From contig CAJBBX010000082.1 of the NCBI GenBank assembly GCA_903951425.1, forward strand, positions 1 through 59,548: 59,548 nucleotides of DNA, in the 5' to 3' direction. The position numbers and the translations under genes were made by a program. Shown piece after piece: positions 25,131-33,788 of this stretch; position 1 is the stretch's first letter, and each line of letters starts with the position of its first letter. A model generated the notes under the pieces. That model searched no databases. It saw only the letters and a program-made list of their open reading frames with translations, and was not told where the DNA came from. The stretch comes from an uncultured Chthonomonas sp. GTDB lineage: Bacteria; Armatimonadota; Chthonomonadetes; Chthonomonadales; CAJBBX01.

Positions 25131-26564
25131 CTATGGGGTCGCCAGGTCAGCGACGGCCTGGTCGAGGAAGCGGCGGGCGAACTGCACGAAGCGGTGTACG
25201 TCAGCGAAGTTGCTGGCAAGGCCCACGGAGACGCGCACCGCGCCGGTGCTCTTGTCGTCGATGCAGCGGCGGAAGTCGTCGTGCGTCATGCGCTGGCGGT
25301 TCTTGATGAAGCAGGAGGTCAACTCGCCCGACGATATGCCCAGGGCCAGTTCGCCGCCGCCCGGGTTGCAGAAGCAGCCCGCCCGGAGCGAAATGCCCTC
25401 CTCCGTGGCCAGGTGCTCGACGACGCGATGGTCCACGAAGCGCCCATCGCGGTCGAACAGGTTCAGTGTGATGCACCCGCCCCTGTGGCGCATGTCCCAT
25501 GGACCGTAGAGGCGCACCAGCGGCAGCCCGCCGGCGTGGTGCATCCCCTCCAACTCGGTGAGAAGCCAGGCCGTCAGGCACCGCACGCGAGCGTGGACGG
25601 TGTCGATCCCCACGGCGGAGAGGTGGCGCAGGCCGATGGTGACCGCCGGCAGGGAGAGGTAGTTCAGCGTGCCGTCCTCGAACGCCTCGGCGCCCTCCTG
25701 CAGGTAGTGCCGGTCGGGCTGCACCGAGGCGACGGTAATGGTCCCACCGGCGAACCACGGCCGGTGCAGCCTCGCCAGCGCCCGCTTCCGCGCGATGAGG
25801 GCGCCCACGCCGGTGGGGTAGCCCAGCATCTTGTAGAACGAGAGCGTGACGAAGTCCGGTCCCAGCGTCCCGATGTCCAGCCGGTTTGTCGGCACGAAGG
25901 CCGCGGCGTCCAGCAGCACGTCCCAGCCCTGCTCCTGTGCGCGGCCCACCCACTCCAGGGAGTGCTGCACGCCGGAAAAGTTGGACTGGGCCGGGTAGGC
26001 GAAGAGGCCCCTGTGGCCCGGTTGCAGTGCCCGCAGGCGCTCTTCCAGCCGAGCTTCATCGAGGCGTAGCTCCGGCGGCAGCACCGGCGCGTAGGCCACC
26101 GCAGCGCCCTTGGACCGGGCAAACTCCCGGATGCCGTTCACCGAGTTGTGGTTGTCGAACGTCAGCAGGTACCGGGCGCCCGGCCCAAACGGGTAGGACT
26201 CCCCCACCAGCTTCAGGGCTCCGCTGGCGTTCTGCGTGAAGATGACAACGTACTCGTCGCCGGGCGCGAAAAAGTGCTCCAGCACCGCCTGCCTCGCCTC
26301 CTCGACCAGACGCGTCATGGCCAGGGAGCTGGGGTTGATTGAGTGCGGGTTCCCGAAGACGCTGCCAAGCAGCAGTTCGGCGTGCGTGCGGACCTGCGAC
26401 TCGGCGTAGAGGCCACCGCCGGTGTAGTCGAGATAGACGTGGCCCAGACGGTCCAGGCGCGAGTAGTCGGCGGCTCGGAGGTCGTCCAACGAGCGCGTGG
26501 CGGCGTACTCGGGGCACTCGGCGGCCCTGGCGCAACACGAAGTCCCCGGCAGGTCGAGGGTCAT
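25131..26564 (-). CDS. Class V aminotransferase / cysteine desulfurase-like PLP enzyme
   Basis: 477 residues, PLP-dependent, cytosolic. 'YLDYTGGGLYAESQVRTHAE' is the N-terminal substrate region. Lys245 in 'VTLSFYKMLGYPTGVGALI' is the Schiff-base lysine. 'SLRAGCFCNPGGGE' holds the Cys found at the active-site loop of desulfurases and MoCo-sulfurase-like proteins. The N-terminus is unusually Cys-rich ('GTSCCARAAECPEY'). The overall layout is closest to MoCo sulfurase N-terminal domains and to CsdA/NifS-like relatives. It is the last gene of a leftward four-gene unit, starting 17 bases after the UroD-like gene. The reaction in that pathway cannot be told: desulfuration, or cleavage or amination of a catabolic intermediate. 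Confidence 0.82.
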   Translation of the reverse strand: MTLDLPGTSCCARAAECPEYAATRSLDDLRAADYSRLDRLGHVYLDYTGGGLYAESQVRTHAELLLGSVFGNPHSINPSSLAMTRLVEEARQAVLEHFFAPGDEYVVIFTQNASGALKLVGESYPFGPGARYLLTFDNHNSVNGIREFARSKGAAVAYAPVLPPELRLDEARLEERLRALQPGHRGLFAYPAQSNFSGVQHSLEWVGRAQEQGWDVLLDAAAFVPTNRLDIGTLGPDFVTLSFYKMLGYPTGVGALIARKRALARLHRPWFAGGTITVASVQPDRHYLQEGAEAFEDGTLNYLSLPAVTIGLRHLSAVGIDTVHARVRCLTAWLLTELEGMHHAGGLPLVRLYGPWDMRHRGGCITLNLFDRDGRFVDHRVVEHLATEEGISLRAGCFCNPGGGELALGISSGELTSCFIKNRQRMTHDDFRRCIDDKSTGAVRVSVGLASNFADVHRFVQFARRFLDQAVADLATP

Positions 26565-26581
26565 TGTGCGATGGTCCGCGT

Positions 26582-27715
26582 TCAGCCGGCCAGCTTGCCG
26601 AAGTCGCCGGCCAGCAGGTCACGCTTGGCGTCCATGTAGTAGCGGAAGTTGTCCCACGAGATGTCCGGCGGCACGGTGTGGTCGATGGTGGGTATGAAGC
26701 CGCCCTCCTCGATGAGCGGGGCCATCTCCAGCAGGTGCGCGCGGGTCTCCGCCTGGCCGCGGGCCACCACGCGCTTGTCCACGCCGCCCCAGAGCAGGAG
26801 GTCCTTGCCGAACCGCTTGCGCCAGACCATGGGGCTCACTTCGGAGGCGCGCTCAATGGGCCAGAGGATATCGACGCCGGCTTCCATGAAGAGCGGGATC
26901 AGGGGCGTCGGGTCGCCGTCGGTGTCCAGCGCGAACCAGCGCACGCCGTTGGACTTCATGAACGCCACGAGCCGCTTCAGGTGCGGAAGGATGAACTTGC
27001 GGAAGGTTGCCGGGCTGAGCAGCGGGCCGGACTTCATGGAGAGGTCCTCGTTCAGGCAGAAGTACTCCACGTTGGTGGCGGCCAGCGCGGGCTTGCTGGT
27101 CTCGATGATCAGGTCTGCGAAGAACTCCATCATCTCGTGGCAAAGCGCCGGGTAGTCGTACCACGCCGTGGAGAGCTCCTCGGTGCCCATCCACTCGCGG
27201 GCGCGCCAGTAGAAGCCCGTGGCCTGGCAGTTGTGTCCGAGGATGAGCGGGTAGTCGCGGCTGCGCCACCGCTCGGCCTGGGCGGCGAGGTCCGCGGGTA
27301 TGCGCTGCGTCGAGGGCTGCAGGCGCCGCTTGATGTCTGGCCAGTCCTCGGGCGTGCGGAGCGGGTGGGCCAGGTACTGGTCCATCGACATTCGGCCGCC
27401 GCCTACGGTGCCCTCCTTCAGGGCCTTGTGGGTGATGCCCAGGCCGTCGCGGAATATCTCGTAATCCTCGGTCTCCTCCAGCATGGTGTGCTCGAAGGGC
27501 GGGATGAAGGAGTAGTTGAGGCTCACATACTCACGGCGGTCGAGGCCGAGGCCTGGCTCGGCCACGAACCAGTTCCAACAGAAGTCCTTGATCGCCTCGG
27601 GCGCCTCGTCACGCCATCGCATGACGGTCTGCGGCCAGACCCCCAGTTCGTGGTTCGGCCGGCGGTCGGCAGGCTGGTACGTCATGCAGGCGACGAAACG
27701 CTCGAGGTCGGTCAT
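26582..27715 (-). CDS. Uroporphyrinogen decarboxylase-family protein (not HemE)
   Basis: 377 residues with the UroD/MtaA-type TIM barrel. 'ERFVACMTYQPADRRPNHE' is the usual opening. Later segments are 'FCLNEDLSMKSGPLLSPATF', 'ALDTDGDPTPLIPLFMEAG' and 'LLWGGVDKRVVARGQAET', the last being the family's 'GGIDK' region. The N-terminal Arg-rich substrate loop of true HemE is absent, so tetrapyrrole decarboxylation is unlikely. Members of this branch are cobalamin- or corrinoid-linked methyltransferase-like or uncharacterised catabolic proteins. It is third in a leftward unit, 90 bases after the NagB-like gene. Confidence 0.85.
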   Translation of the reverse strand: MTDLERFVACMTYQPADRRPNHELGVWPQTVMRWRDEAPEAIKDFCWNWFVAEPGLGLDRREYVSLNYSFIPPFEHTMLEETEDYEIFRDGLGITHKALKEGTVGGGRMSMDQYLAHPLRTPEDWPDIKRRLQPSTQRIPADLAAQAERWRSRDYPLILGHNCQATGFYWRAREWMGTEELSTAWYDYPALCHEMMEFFADLIIETSKPALAATNVEYFCLNEDLSMKSGPLLSPATFRKFILPHLKRLVAFMKSNGVRWFALDTDGDPTPLIPLFMEAGVDILWPIERASEVSPMVWRKRFGKDLLLWGGVDKRVVARGQAETRAHLLEMAPLIEEGGFIPTIDHTVPPDISWDNFRYYMDAKRDLLAGDFGKLAG

Positions 27716-27805
27716 GGCGGCGATCCCCCAATCGGCGATATGTGGCCCCTATGATGCACCAGACGGGCGGCCCGGGCCAAGGGCGCAGACGCTGTAATCG
27801 TGGCG

Positions 27806-28753
27806 TCAGTACCCCTTGTCCCAATCCACGGTGATCGGCGAGGCGATGGGCTCGGCCACGAGGGCCTCCGACGGCTTCAACTGGATGATCGAGTCCGGCA
27901 CGCGCGGCGTTACCGGGCCGAAGAGCGCCAGGCGGGCGATGAGCTTCTGCCACGAGGTCGTGGTGCCATGGACGCCGATGCTGTAGGTACCCATGCGGTG
28001 CTTGGCTTCCAGCACCTGGGCCGGGCCGATGGTGGCGGCCCTGGGCGGCACGGCTGCCAGGTCGCCGGCGGCGCCGAACGAGCCGTGGAGCGAGTTCTGG
28101 GCCAGCGTGAAGGGGCTCAGCGTCACGATGCGCGGGCCCATCTGCAGGAACTCGTCCAGGTCCTGCGGCGTCTCCGGTGCGTCGGGCTCCACGAAGGCGA
28201 CGTGGCCCGTCCAACCCGGACCCATGTAGACGATATCGGCGCCGCCCAGGTCGGTGATGCGCTTGCCGTAATCGGCCAGGTTCTCGTTGGTTAGGCCCAC
28301 CATCTGGCCCTCCGGCGGTCGGAGCGCGGGGTCGATCTTCGAGGTGAGGTACTTCCTCAGCGCATGGGTGAAGCCCCACGGCCAGCTCTCAGGGGCGATG
28401 TTGCCATGCTCATCGGCATACTCGTCCATGTTAAAGGTGTAGAGCCTGCTGCAGTCGATGCGGCTCCGGTTGATCATCTCAGCCACCCTCTCGTAGAGCG
28501 GCCAGGGCTGCGGGAGGATCATCACGGTCCGCCGCCCGGCCTCGGAGGCCTCCTTGATGCGGAAGTAGATGTCCATCATGAAGGTGAACCAGACGTCGAA
28601 CTCCTTCACCACGCGGACGGTGAGGTTCGGGTTCGGGTGGTTGCGGAACTGCTCCGGGCCGATGTCGCGCATGCGGGCCAGCACATCGGCATCACGGAAC
28701 GGGACGTGCGGCGAGGGGCTATAGGCGAAATCGGGCGTGTTGTAAGTGGCCAT
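27806..28753 (-). CDS. Glucosamine-6-phosphate deaminase-like (NagB/6-phosphogluconolactonase fold) protein
   Basis: 315 residues. 'RLYTFNMDEYADEHG' matches the 'FnlDEY' catalytic loop of NagB, and 'DIVYMGPGWTGHVAFVEP' the 'lGiG.dGHiaF.eP' block, with 'GSFGAAGDLAAVPPRAATIG' then 'QVLEAKHRMGTYSIG' as the later loops. NagB converts glucosamine-6-phosphate to fructose-6-phosphate and ammonia. This protein is longer (about 315 against 260 residues) and divergent, so the substrate may differ. It is second in a leftward unit, between an amidohydrolase (49 bases) and a UroD-like protein (90 bases), an association not typical of ordinary GlcNAc operons. Confidence 0.75.
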   Translation of the reverse strand: MATYNTPDFAYSPSPHVPFRDADVLARMRDIGPEQFRNHPNPNLTVRVVKEFDVWFTFMMDIYFRIKEASEAGRRTVMILPQPWPLYERVAEMINRSRIDCSRLYTFNMDEYADEHGNIAPESWPWGFTHALRKYLTSKIDPALRPPEGQMVGLTNENLADYGKRITDLGGADIVYMGPGWTGHVAFVEPDAPETPQDLDEFLQMGPRIVTLSPFTLAQNSLHGSFGAAGDLAAVPPRAATIGPAQVLEAKHRMGTYSIGVHGTTTSWQKLIARLALFGPVTPRVPDSIIQLKPSEALVAEPIASPITVDWDKGY

Positions 28754-28802
28754 TGGGTCCTCCTAGCGCGGGGGCGCCCTGTAGACTTCGCCGTCCGGAC
28801 GC

Positions 28803-29759
28803 TCACTCCTCCACGGGCAGGCGGAAGCAGCCCAACGCGTTGCGGCAGCCCACCGCCGTCCGAATCGGCTCGGGCAGCGCGTGGAGGCAGGCGGCCTCGG
28901 CGGCGTAGTCCGACCAGAGCGCGAGGTCGGCATCGACGTATGTGTAGTAGGGTGAATCGGAACCCCAGACCAGCTTGCCGGGGTAGGCCTCAGCCAGACC
29001 GCGCAGGACCTGCTCGGGCCTCGTGTAGTCGGCCTCGAACCGGCGGCCCTGCGGCGCCACATGCGGCGAGCCCTGGACCGCCAGCCGGCACTGGATCACG
29101 TGGGCCGAGCAGTCAAACCAGAGGTTGGGACTCTGGGCGATGCGGTCCAACGACGGCCTGTCAAATCGGCACGCGTGGCCCAGGCAGAAGCGCACACGGG
29201 GAGCGGCGTCCGCAACGCGAAGCAGGTCGTCAGGTTGCGACCAGGGATCGCCGGGATAGACGGCGGTGTGCACCACGAGGGGCAGGTCCCACTCCTCGGC
29301 CAGTTCCAGCAGCACGCGCCCGGGTCCGAGCAGCGACAGGGCCGGCGCCTGCAGCATGGAGGCCTGCACCTTCAGACCGTAGATCGGGTATCGCTCGCGC
29401 AGGCGGCGCAGCTCGGCGGCCTGTTCCCGCGTGGCGCGGAGTGGGTCCACCATGGCGAAGGGGAAGACGCGGCCCAACAGGTGCGGGCAGAGCAGGTGGA
29501 GCTCCTCCTGCAGGCGGCGGTTCTCGAAGGCGTAGGGCGCGGTCTGCAGCCGCGCGTCGGGCTCCACGGAGCCCCGCTGGAGTGCCGCCAGGTCCATGCC
29601 GAAGTGGCTGACCATAGGGAAGGCGACCCAGTGCGTCACGCCAAGCGCCGTGCCCTGCCCGACCATGTCGGGGAGCGTCTGGGCATAGGGGTAGTGGCCG
29701 CGGAGGTAGGCCTGCAGCTCCACGCCGACGTGGTTGTGACCGTCGATGAGTACCGGCAA
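28803..29759 (-). CDS. Amidohydrolase 2 family metal-dependent hydrolase
   Basis: 318 residues from TTG 29759, chosen because GGGAGG lies six bases upstream and the product then opens with the metal-binding strand 'MPVLIDGHNHVG' (HxH), as the family normally does. Further ligand segments are 'LPLVVHTAVYPGD', 'VRFCLGHACRFD' and 'KLVWGSDSPYY', giving His, His and Asp at the ends of the barrel strands. Family members hydrolyse or decarboxylate ring and sugar-lactone substrates. It is the first gene of the leftward four-gene unit and lies divergent from the HEAT-repeat gene, with an inverted repeat in the shared upstream region. Confidence 0.85.
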   Translation of the reverse strand: MPVLIDGHNHVGVELQAYLRGHYPYAQTLPDMVGQGTALGVTHWVAFPMVSHFGMDLAALQRGSVEPDARLQTAPYAFENRRLQEELHLLCPHLLGRVFPFAMVDPLRATREQAAELRRLRERYPIYGLKVQASMLQAPALSLLGPGRVLLELAEEWDLPLVVHTAVYPGDPWSQPDDLLRVADAAPRVRFCLGHACRFDRPSLDRIAQSPNLWFDCSAHVIQCRLAVQGSPHVAPQGRRFEADYTRPEQVLRGLAEAYPGKLVWGSDSPYYTYVDADLALWSDYAAEAACLHALPEPIRTAVGCRNALGCFRLPVEE

Positions 29760-29782
29760 GTTACGCCTCCCGTGGGGCTCCG

Positions 29783-29805
29783 CCCGGTTGGGTGCGCCCA
29801 ACGGG
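29783..29805. promoter_or_regulatory. Inverted repeat between divergent genes, possible operator
   Basis: GTTGGG-TGCG-CCCAAC (29787-29802) is a perfect dyad with outer CCC/GGG pairing. It lies 28-46 bases upstream of the amidohydrolase start and 80 bases upstream of the HEAT-repeat gene. Its place fits an operator for the four-gene cassette. It could also be a plain hairpin. Confidence 0.35.
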
Positions 29806-29885
29806 TAGTCTACCTACGACGTGCGCGCCCTGACCCGCGACAGGTCAGGAGAGACGGGCCGTACGCCCGCTGGACGAGGTGCGCC

Positions 29886-30821
29886 GTGGACGAGGTGACT
29901 TCGCGACTGCTCGGTTCCACCAAGACGGATGATCGCATACGGGCAGTGCATCGCCTCGCCGCGTCGGGCTCGACCGATGACCTGAAGCTATTGCTGGCTG
30001 CCCTGCGAGACCGCTCCAACTATGTGGCCGGTCTGGCCGCCGCCGCGCTGGAGGACCAGGCGCCGTGGGAGCTCTGCCACGACTTGCTGGCGGCATTCGA
30101 TTACGCCATGGCCGCCGGCCCCAAGCGCGATCCGGGCTGCACGGTCCGCACCCATCTGGCCATCGCGCTGGGCCGCCACGCCTACGCGTTCGCGGCCGAC
30201 GCCATGCGGGCCGGGGTCGACTGCGTTCAGGTCGAGTACATCGGCGGCATGCCCGTGGACACCGCGCCGCCGCTCCGAGCCGCCTGCGCCCAGGTCCTCG
30301 CCGAGATCCGGCACCCCGACGCGTTGCGCGACATCGGGCTGCTCCTGTTCGACCTGACGGAGCGCCCCGTGGAGACCGCCTCCGCCCGCGCGGGAGCCGC
30401 CCGTGCGTTGGCGCGCCTGGCCGATGCCGCGGGCGCGACGTTGCTGGCCATCAAGCTGCGGAACCCGACCGGCGAGGTCCCGGAGGTGATCACCGAGTGC
30501 ATGCAGGCCCTGATCCAACTGGAGGATGATCGGGCCCACGAGGTCCTGATCCCCTACCTGGATGCCGAGGAACTGCCCATGGCAGCATTCGCAGCGATGA
30601 CGCTGGCGCGGACGAGACGCGTGGAGGCGGCTGAGGCAATCGCCGGCCGGGTCGATCGCTTCCGAGGGGAGCTGCAGGAGACCGTGGTACTGGCCCTTGC
30701 GCGGTGCGGGGTACCCGAGGCGCGCGACGCCGTGGAGCGGCTGGCGGCCATCGGCCGGCCCGGCGCCAAGCGCGCGGCCAAGCTGACCATGGAGGCCATG
30801 GGCTGGATTGCACCCGATTAG
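29886..30821 (+). CDS. HEAT-repeat protein
   Basis: 311 residues made almost entirely of helical pairs of the HEAT/PBS-lyase type: 'RIRAVHRLAASGSTDDLKLL', 'RSNYVAGLAAAALED', 'VETASARAGAARALARLAD', 'ELPMAAFAAMTLARTRRVEA' and 'QETVVLALARCGVPEARDAV'. There is no signal peptide or enzyme domain, so it is a cytosolic scaffold-like protein of unknown partner. GTG 29886 is preceded by GAGG at six bases; the frame continues upstream without family likeness. It is followed by the Rrf2 promoter, so it is probably transcribed separately from the cyd operon. Confidence 0.8.
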   Translation: MDEVTSRLLGSTKTDDRIRAVHRLAASGSTDDLKLLLAALRDRSNYVAGLAAAALEDQAPWELCHDLLAAFDYAMAAGPKRDPGCTVRTHLAIALGRHAYAFAADAMRAGVDCVQVEYIGGMPVDTAPPLRAACAQVLAEIRHPDALRDIGLLLFDLTERPVETASARAGAARALARLADAAGATLLAIKLRNPTGEVPEVITECMQALIQLEDDRAHEVLIPYLDAEELPMAAFAAMTLARTRRVEAAEAIAGRVDRFRGELQETVVLALARCGVPEARDAVERLAAIGRPGAKRAAKLTMEAMGWIAPD

Positions 30822-30843
30822 CGCACAATAGCACCGTGGGGGC

Positions 30844-30883
30844 TTGACTCGAGGCCGCGTCAAAGCTACCATAGGGTACCCTC
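30844..30883 (+). promoter_or_regulatory. Promoter of the Rrf2-cyd operon with overlapping dyad
   Basis: TTGACT (30844-30849) and TACCAT (30867-30872) are 17 bases apart, a good sigma-70-type pair. The -10 overlaps the dyad TACC-ATAG-GGTA, and GGGTACCC follows directly. A repressor bound there would cover the start site, so autoregulation by the downstream Rrf2 protein is plausible but inferred. Confidence 0.6.
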
Positions 30884-30899
30884 TTCGGAAGGAATGGCT

Positions 30900-31382
30900 G
30901 TGAAGATCACCCGAATGGCGGACTACGCAGTGCGCGTCGTACTTGAGCTCACGACCACCGGAACCGAAGGCAGGGTTCGCGGGGAGGACGTGGGCGATCG
31001 CCACTCCGTGCCTCGCGGAGTGATGACGCGCATCCTGGCGCGCCTTGCCGCCTGCGGCATCGCCGACACAAGGCGCGGCGCCGGGGGAGGCGTGAAGCTG
31101 GCCAAGCCTGCCTCGGAGATCAGCCTGCTGGATGTCGTCGAAGCCATCGACGGGCCCGTCGAGCTGAACCGGTGTACGCGTCGTCCCGGCGAATGCCCGA
31201 ACGACTCATACTGCGCGGTCCACCCGGTCTGGCTCGGCTTGCAGCACGACTTCCGCGGCCGCCTGAGCTCCATACGTTTCGACGCGCTGGCCGCCGGCGC
31301 ATCCGGGCCGATCGTCTGCCCGGCCAAGGAACCCACGGCCGAGCTCACCCAACTGGGGAGACCAACCACATGGACGCCGTAG
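30900..31382 (+). CDS. Rrf2-family transcriptional regulator with three-cysteine cluster motif
   Basis: 160 residues. GTG 30900 lies six bases after GGAAGGA and gives 'MKITRMADYAVRVVLEL', the standard Rrf2 start; ATG 30894 abuts the ribosome-binding site. The winged HTH ('HSVPRGVMTRILARLAACG', 'RRGAGGGVKLAKP') is followed by 'LLDVVEAIDGPV' and Cys-x6-Cys-x5-Cys in 'RCTRRPGECPNDSYCAVH', the ligands for an Fe-S cluster as in IscR, NsrR and RsrR. The C-terminus is somewhat long. Its stop lies 13 bases inside cydA, so regulator and oxidase are co-translated. It is likely a sensor of NO, O2 or Fe-S status that controls cytochrome bd. Confidence 0.92.
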   Translation: MKITRMADYAVRVVLELTTTGTEGRVRGEDVGDRHSVPRGVMTRILARLAACGIADTRRGAGGGVKLAKPASEISLLDVVEAIDGPVELNRCTRRPGECPNDSYCAVHPVWLGLQHDFRGRLSSIRFDALAAGASGPIVCPAKEPTAELTQLGRPTTWTP

Positions 31383-32734
31383 CCCTCGCAAGGTGGCAGT
31401 TCGCCGCCACGTCGGTCTACCACTACTTCTTCGTGCCGCTCACGCTGGGCCTGTCCGTGCTGGTCGCAATCATGCAGACCATGTACGTCCGGACAGGCGA
31501 CGAGCAGTACAAGCGCATGACGAAGTTCTGGGGCAAGCTCTTCCTCATCAACTTCGCCATGGGCGTGGTGACGGGGATCGTGATGGAGTTCCAGTTCGGC
31601 ATGAACTGGTCCCAGTACTCACGCTTCGTGGGCGACATCTTTGGCGCGCCGCTGGCCATCGAAGCGCTTCTGGCGTTCTTCCTGGAGGCCACGTTCCTGG
31701 GCGTCTGGATCTTTGGGTGGGACACGCTGCCGAAGAAGGCCCATCTGGCCTCGATCTGGCTGGCCGCTATCGGCACCAACCTGTCGGCCCTCTGGATCCT
31801 CATCGCCAACTCGTTCATGCAGCAACCCATGGGCTATACCCTCCGCAACGGTCGCGCCGAGATGGTGGACTTCGGAGCGCTACTGGCGAATCCTAACGTC
31901 TGGGTGCAGTTCCCCCACGTCATGATGGCGGGCGTCGCTACGGCGGGCTTCTTCGTGCTCGGCATCTGCGCCTGGCACCTCCTGCGCGGCACGTACGCCG
32001 ACTTCTTCCGCAAGTCGGCCTCCATCGCGGCCATCTATGCGGCGGTGGGCAGCCTTGGCGTCGGTGCGGTGGGCCACATCCAGGCCCAGCACATGATCCA
32101 GAGCCAGCCCATGAAGATCGCGGCCGCCGAGGCGCTATGGAACACCGAGAACCCGGCCTCGTTCTCCCTCTTCACCGTTGCCGACGAGGCCAATCGGCGC
32201 GATGTCTTTTCCATCCGCATCCCGCGCGGCCTCAGCCTGCTGGCCTACAACCGGCTCGACGGCGAGGTAAAGGGCGTCAAACAGCTCCAGACAGAAGCCG
32301 AGGCCAAGTACGGTCCCGGCAACTACGTGCCTCCGGTGGCAGTAACCTACTGGTCGTTCCGAATCATGGTCGGCGCCGGCGGGCTGATGCTCCTGCTGGC
32401 CCTCCTCAGCGTGCTGCTGGTCCAGATGGGCCGGCTCCATACCACACCGCTGCTGCTGCGTGTCCTGGCCCCGGCCATCGCGCTGCCCTACATCGCCAAC
32501 TCCGCCGGATGGATCATGACGGAGATCGGTCGCCAGCCGTGGATCGTGAACGGGCTCATGAAGACCAGCGATGCGGTGTCCCCCAACGTCACTGCGGGCA
32601 TGCTGGCCATCACGCTGGTGCTCTTCGTTGTCGTCTACGGCGTGCTGATGGGCGCCGACATCTACCTGCTACGGAAGTACGCCAAGGCCGGCCCGGCGCC
32701 CGATGCGCCCACCCAGCCTATGAGCGTCTACTAG
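31370..32734 (+). CDS. cydA: Cytochrome bd ubiquinol oxidase subunit I
   Basis: A 454-residue integral membrane subunit binding hemes b558, b595 and d; it oxidises quinol and reduces O2 to water. ATG 31370 follows GGGGAG and gives the typical 'LARWQFAATSVYHYFFVPLTLGL' region, with the His of heme b595/d. 'GWIMTEIGRQPW' is the signature before the last helices. 'NSFMQQPMGYTLRNGRAEM' and the following loop form the quinol-binding Q-loop. The short length (E. coli CydA has 522 residues) places it in the short-Q-loop class. It is first of the oxidase genes in a cydABDC run, with 18 bases to cydB. Confidence 0.96.
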   Translation: MDAVALARWQFAATSVYHYFFVPLTLGLSVLVAIMQTMYVRTGDEQYKRMTKFWGKLFLINFAMGVVTGIVMEFQFGMNWSQYSRFVGDIFGAPLAIEALLAFFLEATFLGVWIFGWDTLPKKAHLASIWLAAIGTNLSALWILIANSFMQQPMGYTLRNGRAEMVDFGALLANPNVWVQFPHVMMAGVATAGFFVLGICAWHLLRGTYADFFRKSASIAAIYAAVGSLGVGAVGHIQAQHMIQSQPMKIAAAEALWNTENPASFSLFTVADEANRRDVFSIRIPRGLSLLAYNRLDGEVKGVKQLQTEAEAKYGPGNYVPPVAVTYWSFRIMVGAGGLMLLLALLSVLLVQMGRLHTTPLLLRVLAPAIALPYIANSAGWIMTEIGRQPWIVNGLMKTSDAVSPNVTAGMLAITLVLFVVVYGVLMGADIYLLRKYAKAGPAPDAPTQPMSVY

Positions 32735-32752
32735 GAAGGATAGGAGAGAACC

Positions 32753-33769
32753 ATGGACCTCAACACGCTCTGGTTCGTGCTGATCGCGGTGCTCTTCATC
32801 GGCTTCTTCTTCCTGGAGGGGTTCGACTATGGCGTCGGGATCCTGTTGCCCGTGCTGGGCAAGAACGATGGCGAGCGCCGGGGCATCATCAACACCATCG
32901 GGCCCTTCTGGGATGCTAATGAGACCTGGATGGTCACCGCCGGCGGGGCCATGTTCGCCGCGTTCCCCGGCTGGTACGCCACGCTCTTCAGCGGCTTCTA
33001 CCTGGCCCTCGCGCTGATGCTGGTGGGCCTGATCCTTCGCGGCGTCGGCTTCGAGTTCCGGAGCAAGGACCCGCGGCCGGGCTGGCGGAACCTGTGGGAC
33101 GTCTGCATCTTCATCGGGAGCTTCGTGCCCGCGCTGCTCTGGGGCGTCGCGTTCGGCAACATCGTGAAGGGCGTGCCGATCGACGGGAGCATGAACTACA
33201 CGGGCGGCTTCTTCAACCTGCTGAACCCCTACGCGCTGGTCTGCGGCGTGGCCGGCCTGGCGCTCTTCACGCTCCACGGCGCGCTCTTTCTCATCATCAA
33301 GGGCGACCACGAGATCGCCGACCGGGCGCGGGGTCTCACCAGGAAGCTCGGACCGGTCGCCATGCTCCTGCTGGCCGGGACGTTCGCCATGAGCTTCAAG
33401 GCCACCGACCTCTTCGCACGAAACGCCTCGATCTCGATGATCGTGGCGGTAGTCGGCGGCGTGACCTTGCTGGCGGCGGGCCTCCTGAGTGGGCAGAAGC
33501 GCGACGGCGTGGCTTTCGCCATGACGGGCGTCACCATCGCCTGCTCCGTGGTGTCCATCTTTGCCGGCCTCTTCCCGCGGGTGATGATCTCCAGCTCCAA
33601 TCCGGAGTGGAACCTCACCATCACCAATGCCTCGTCGTCGCAGTACACGCTGACCATCATGTCGGTGGTAGCGCTCATGTTCGTGCCCGTGGTGCTGGCG
33701 TACCAGATTTGGACCTACTGGGTCTTCCGCCAAAGGGTCACCACGCCCACATCCGAGAAGCCGGCCTAG
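32753..33769 (+). CDS. cydB: Cytochrome bd ubiquinol oxidase subunit II
   Basis: A 338-residue membrane protein with about eight or nine helices, homologous to CydB, which stabilises the heme-bearing subunit. 'FFFLEGFDYGVGILLPVLG', 'IGPFWDANETWMVTAGGAMF' and 'AAFPGWYATLFSGFYLAL' are the conserved N-terminal helices, and 'LRGVGFEFRSKDPRPGWRN' the first cytosolic loop. The start ATG 32753 is preceded by GGAGAG. No CydX-like small subunit gene was seen between cydB and cydD: the 19-base gap is too short. Confidence 0.96.
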   Translation: MDLNTLWFVLIAVLFIGFFFLEGFDYGVGILLPVLGKNDGERRGIINTIGPFWDANETWMVTAGGAMFAAFPGWYATLFSGFYLALALMLVGLILRGVGFEFRSKDPRPGWRNLWDVCIFIGSFVPALLWGVAFGNIVKGVPIDGSMNYTGGFFNLLNPYALVCGVAGLALFTLHGALFLIIKGDHEIADRARGLTRKLGPVAMLLLAGTFAMSFKATDLFARNASISMIVAVVGGVTLLAAGLLSGQKRDGVAFAMTGVTIACSVVSIFAGLFPRVMISSSNPEWNLTITNASSSQYTLTIMSVVALMFVPVVLAYQIWTYWVFRQRVTTPTSEKPA

Positions 33770-33788
33770 CCCAGCGCCAGTCCCGGCA

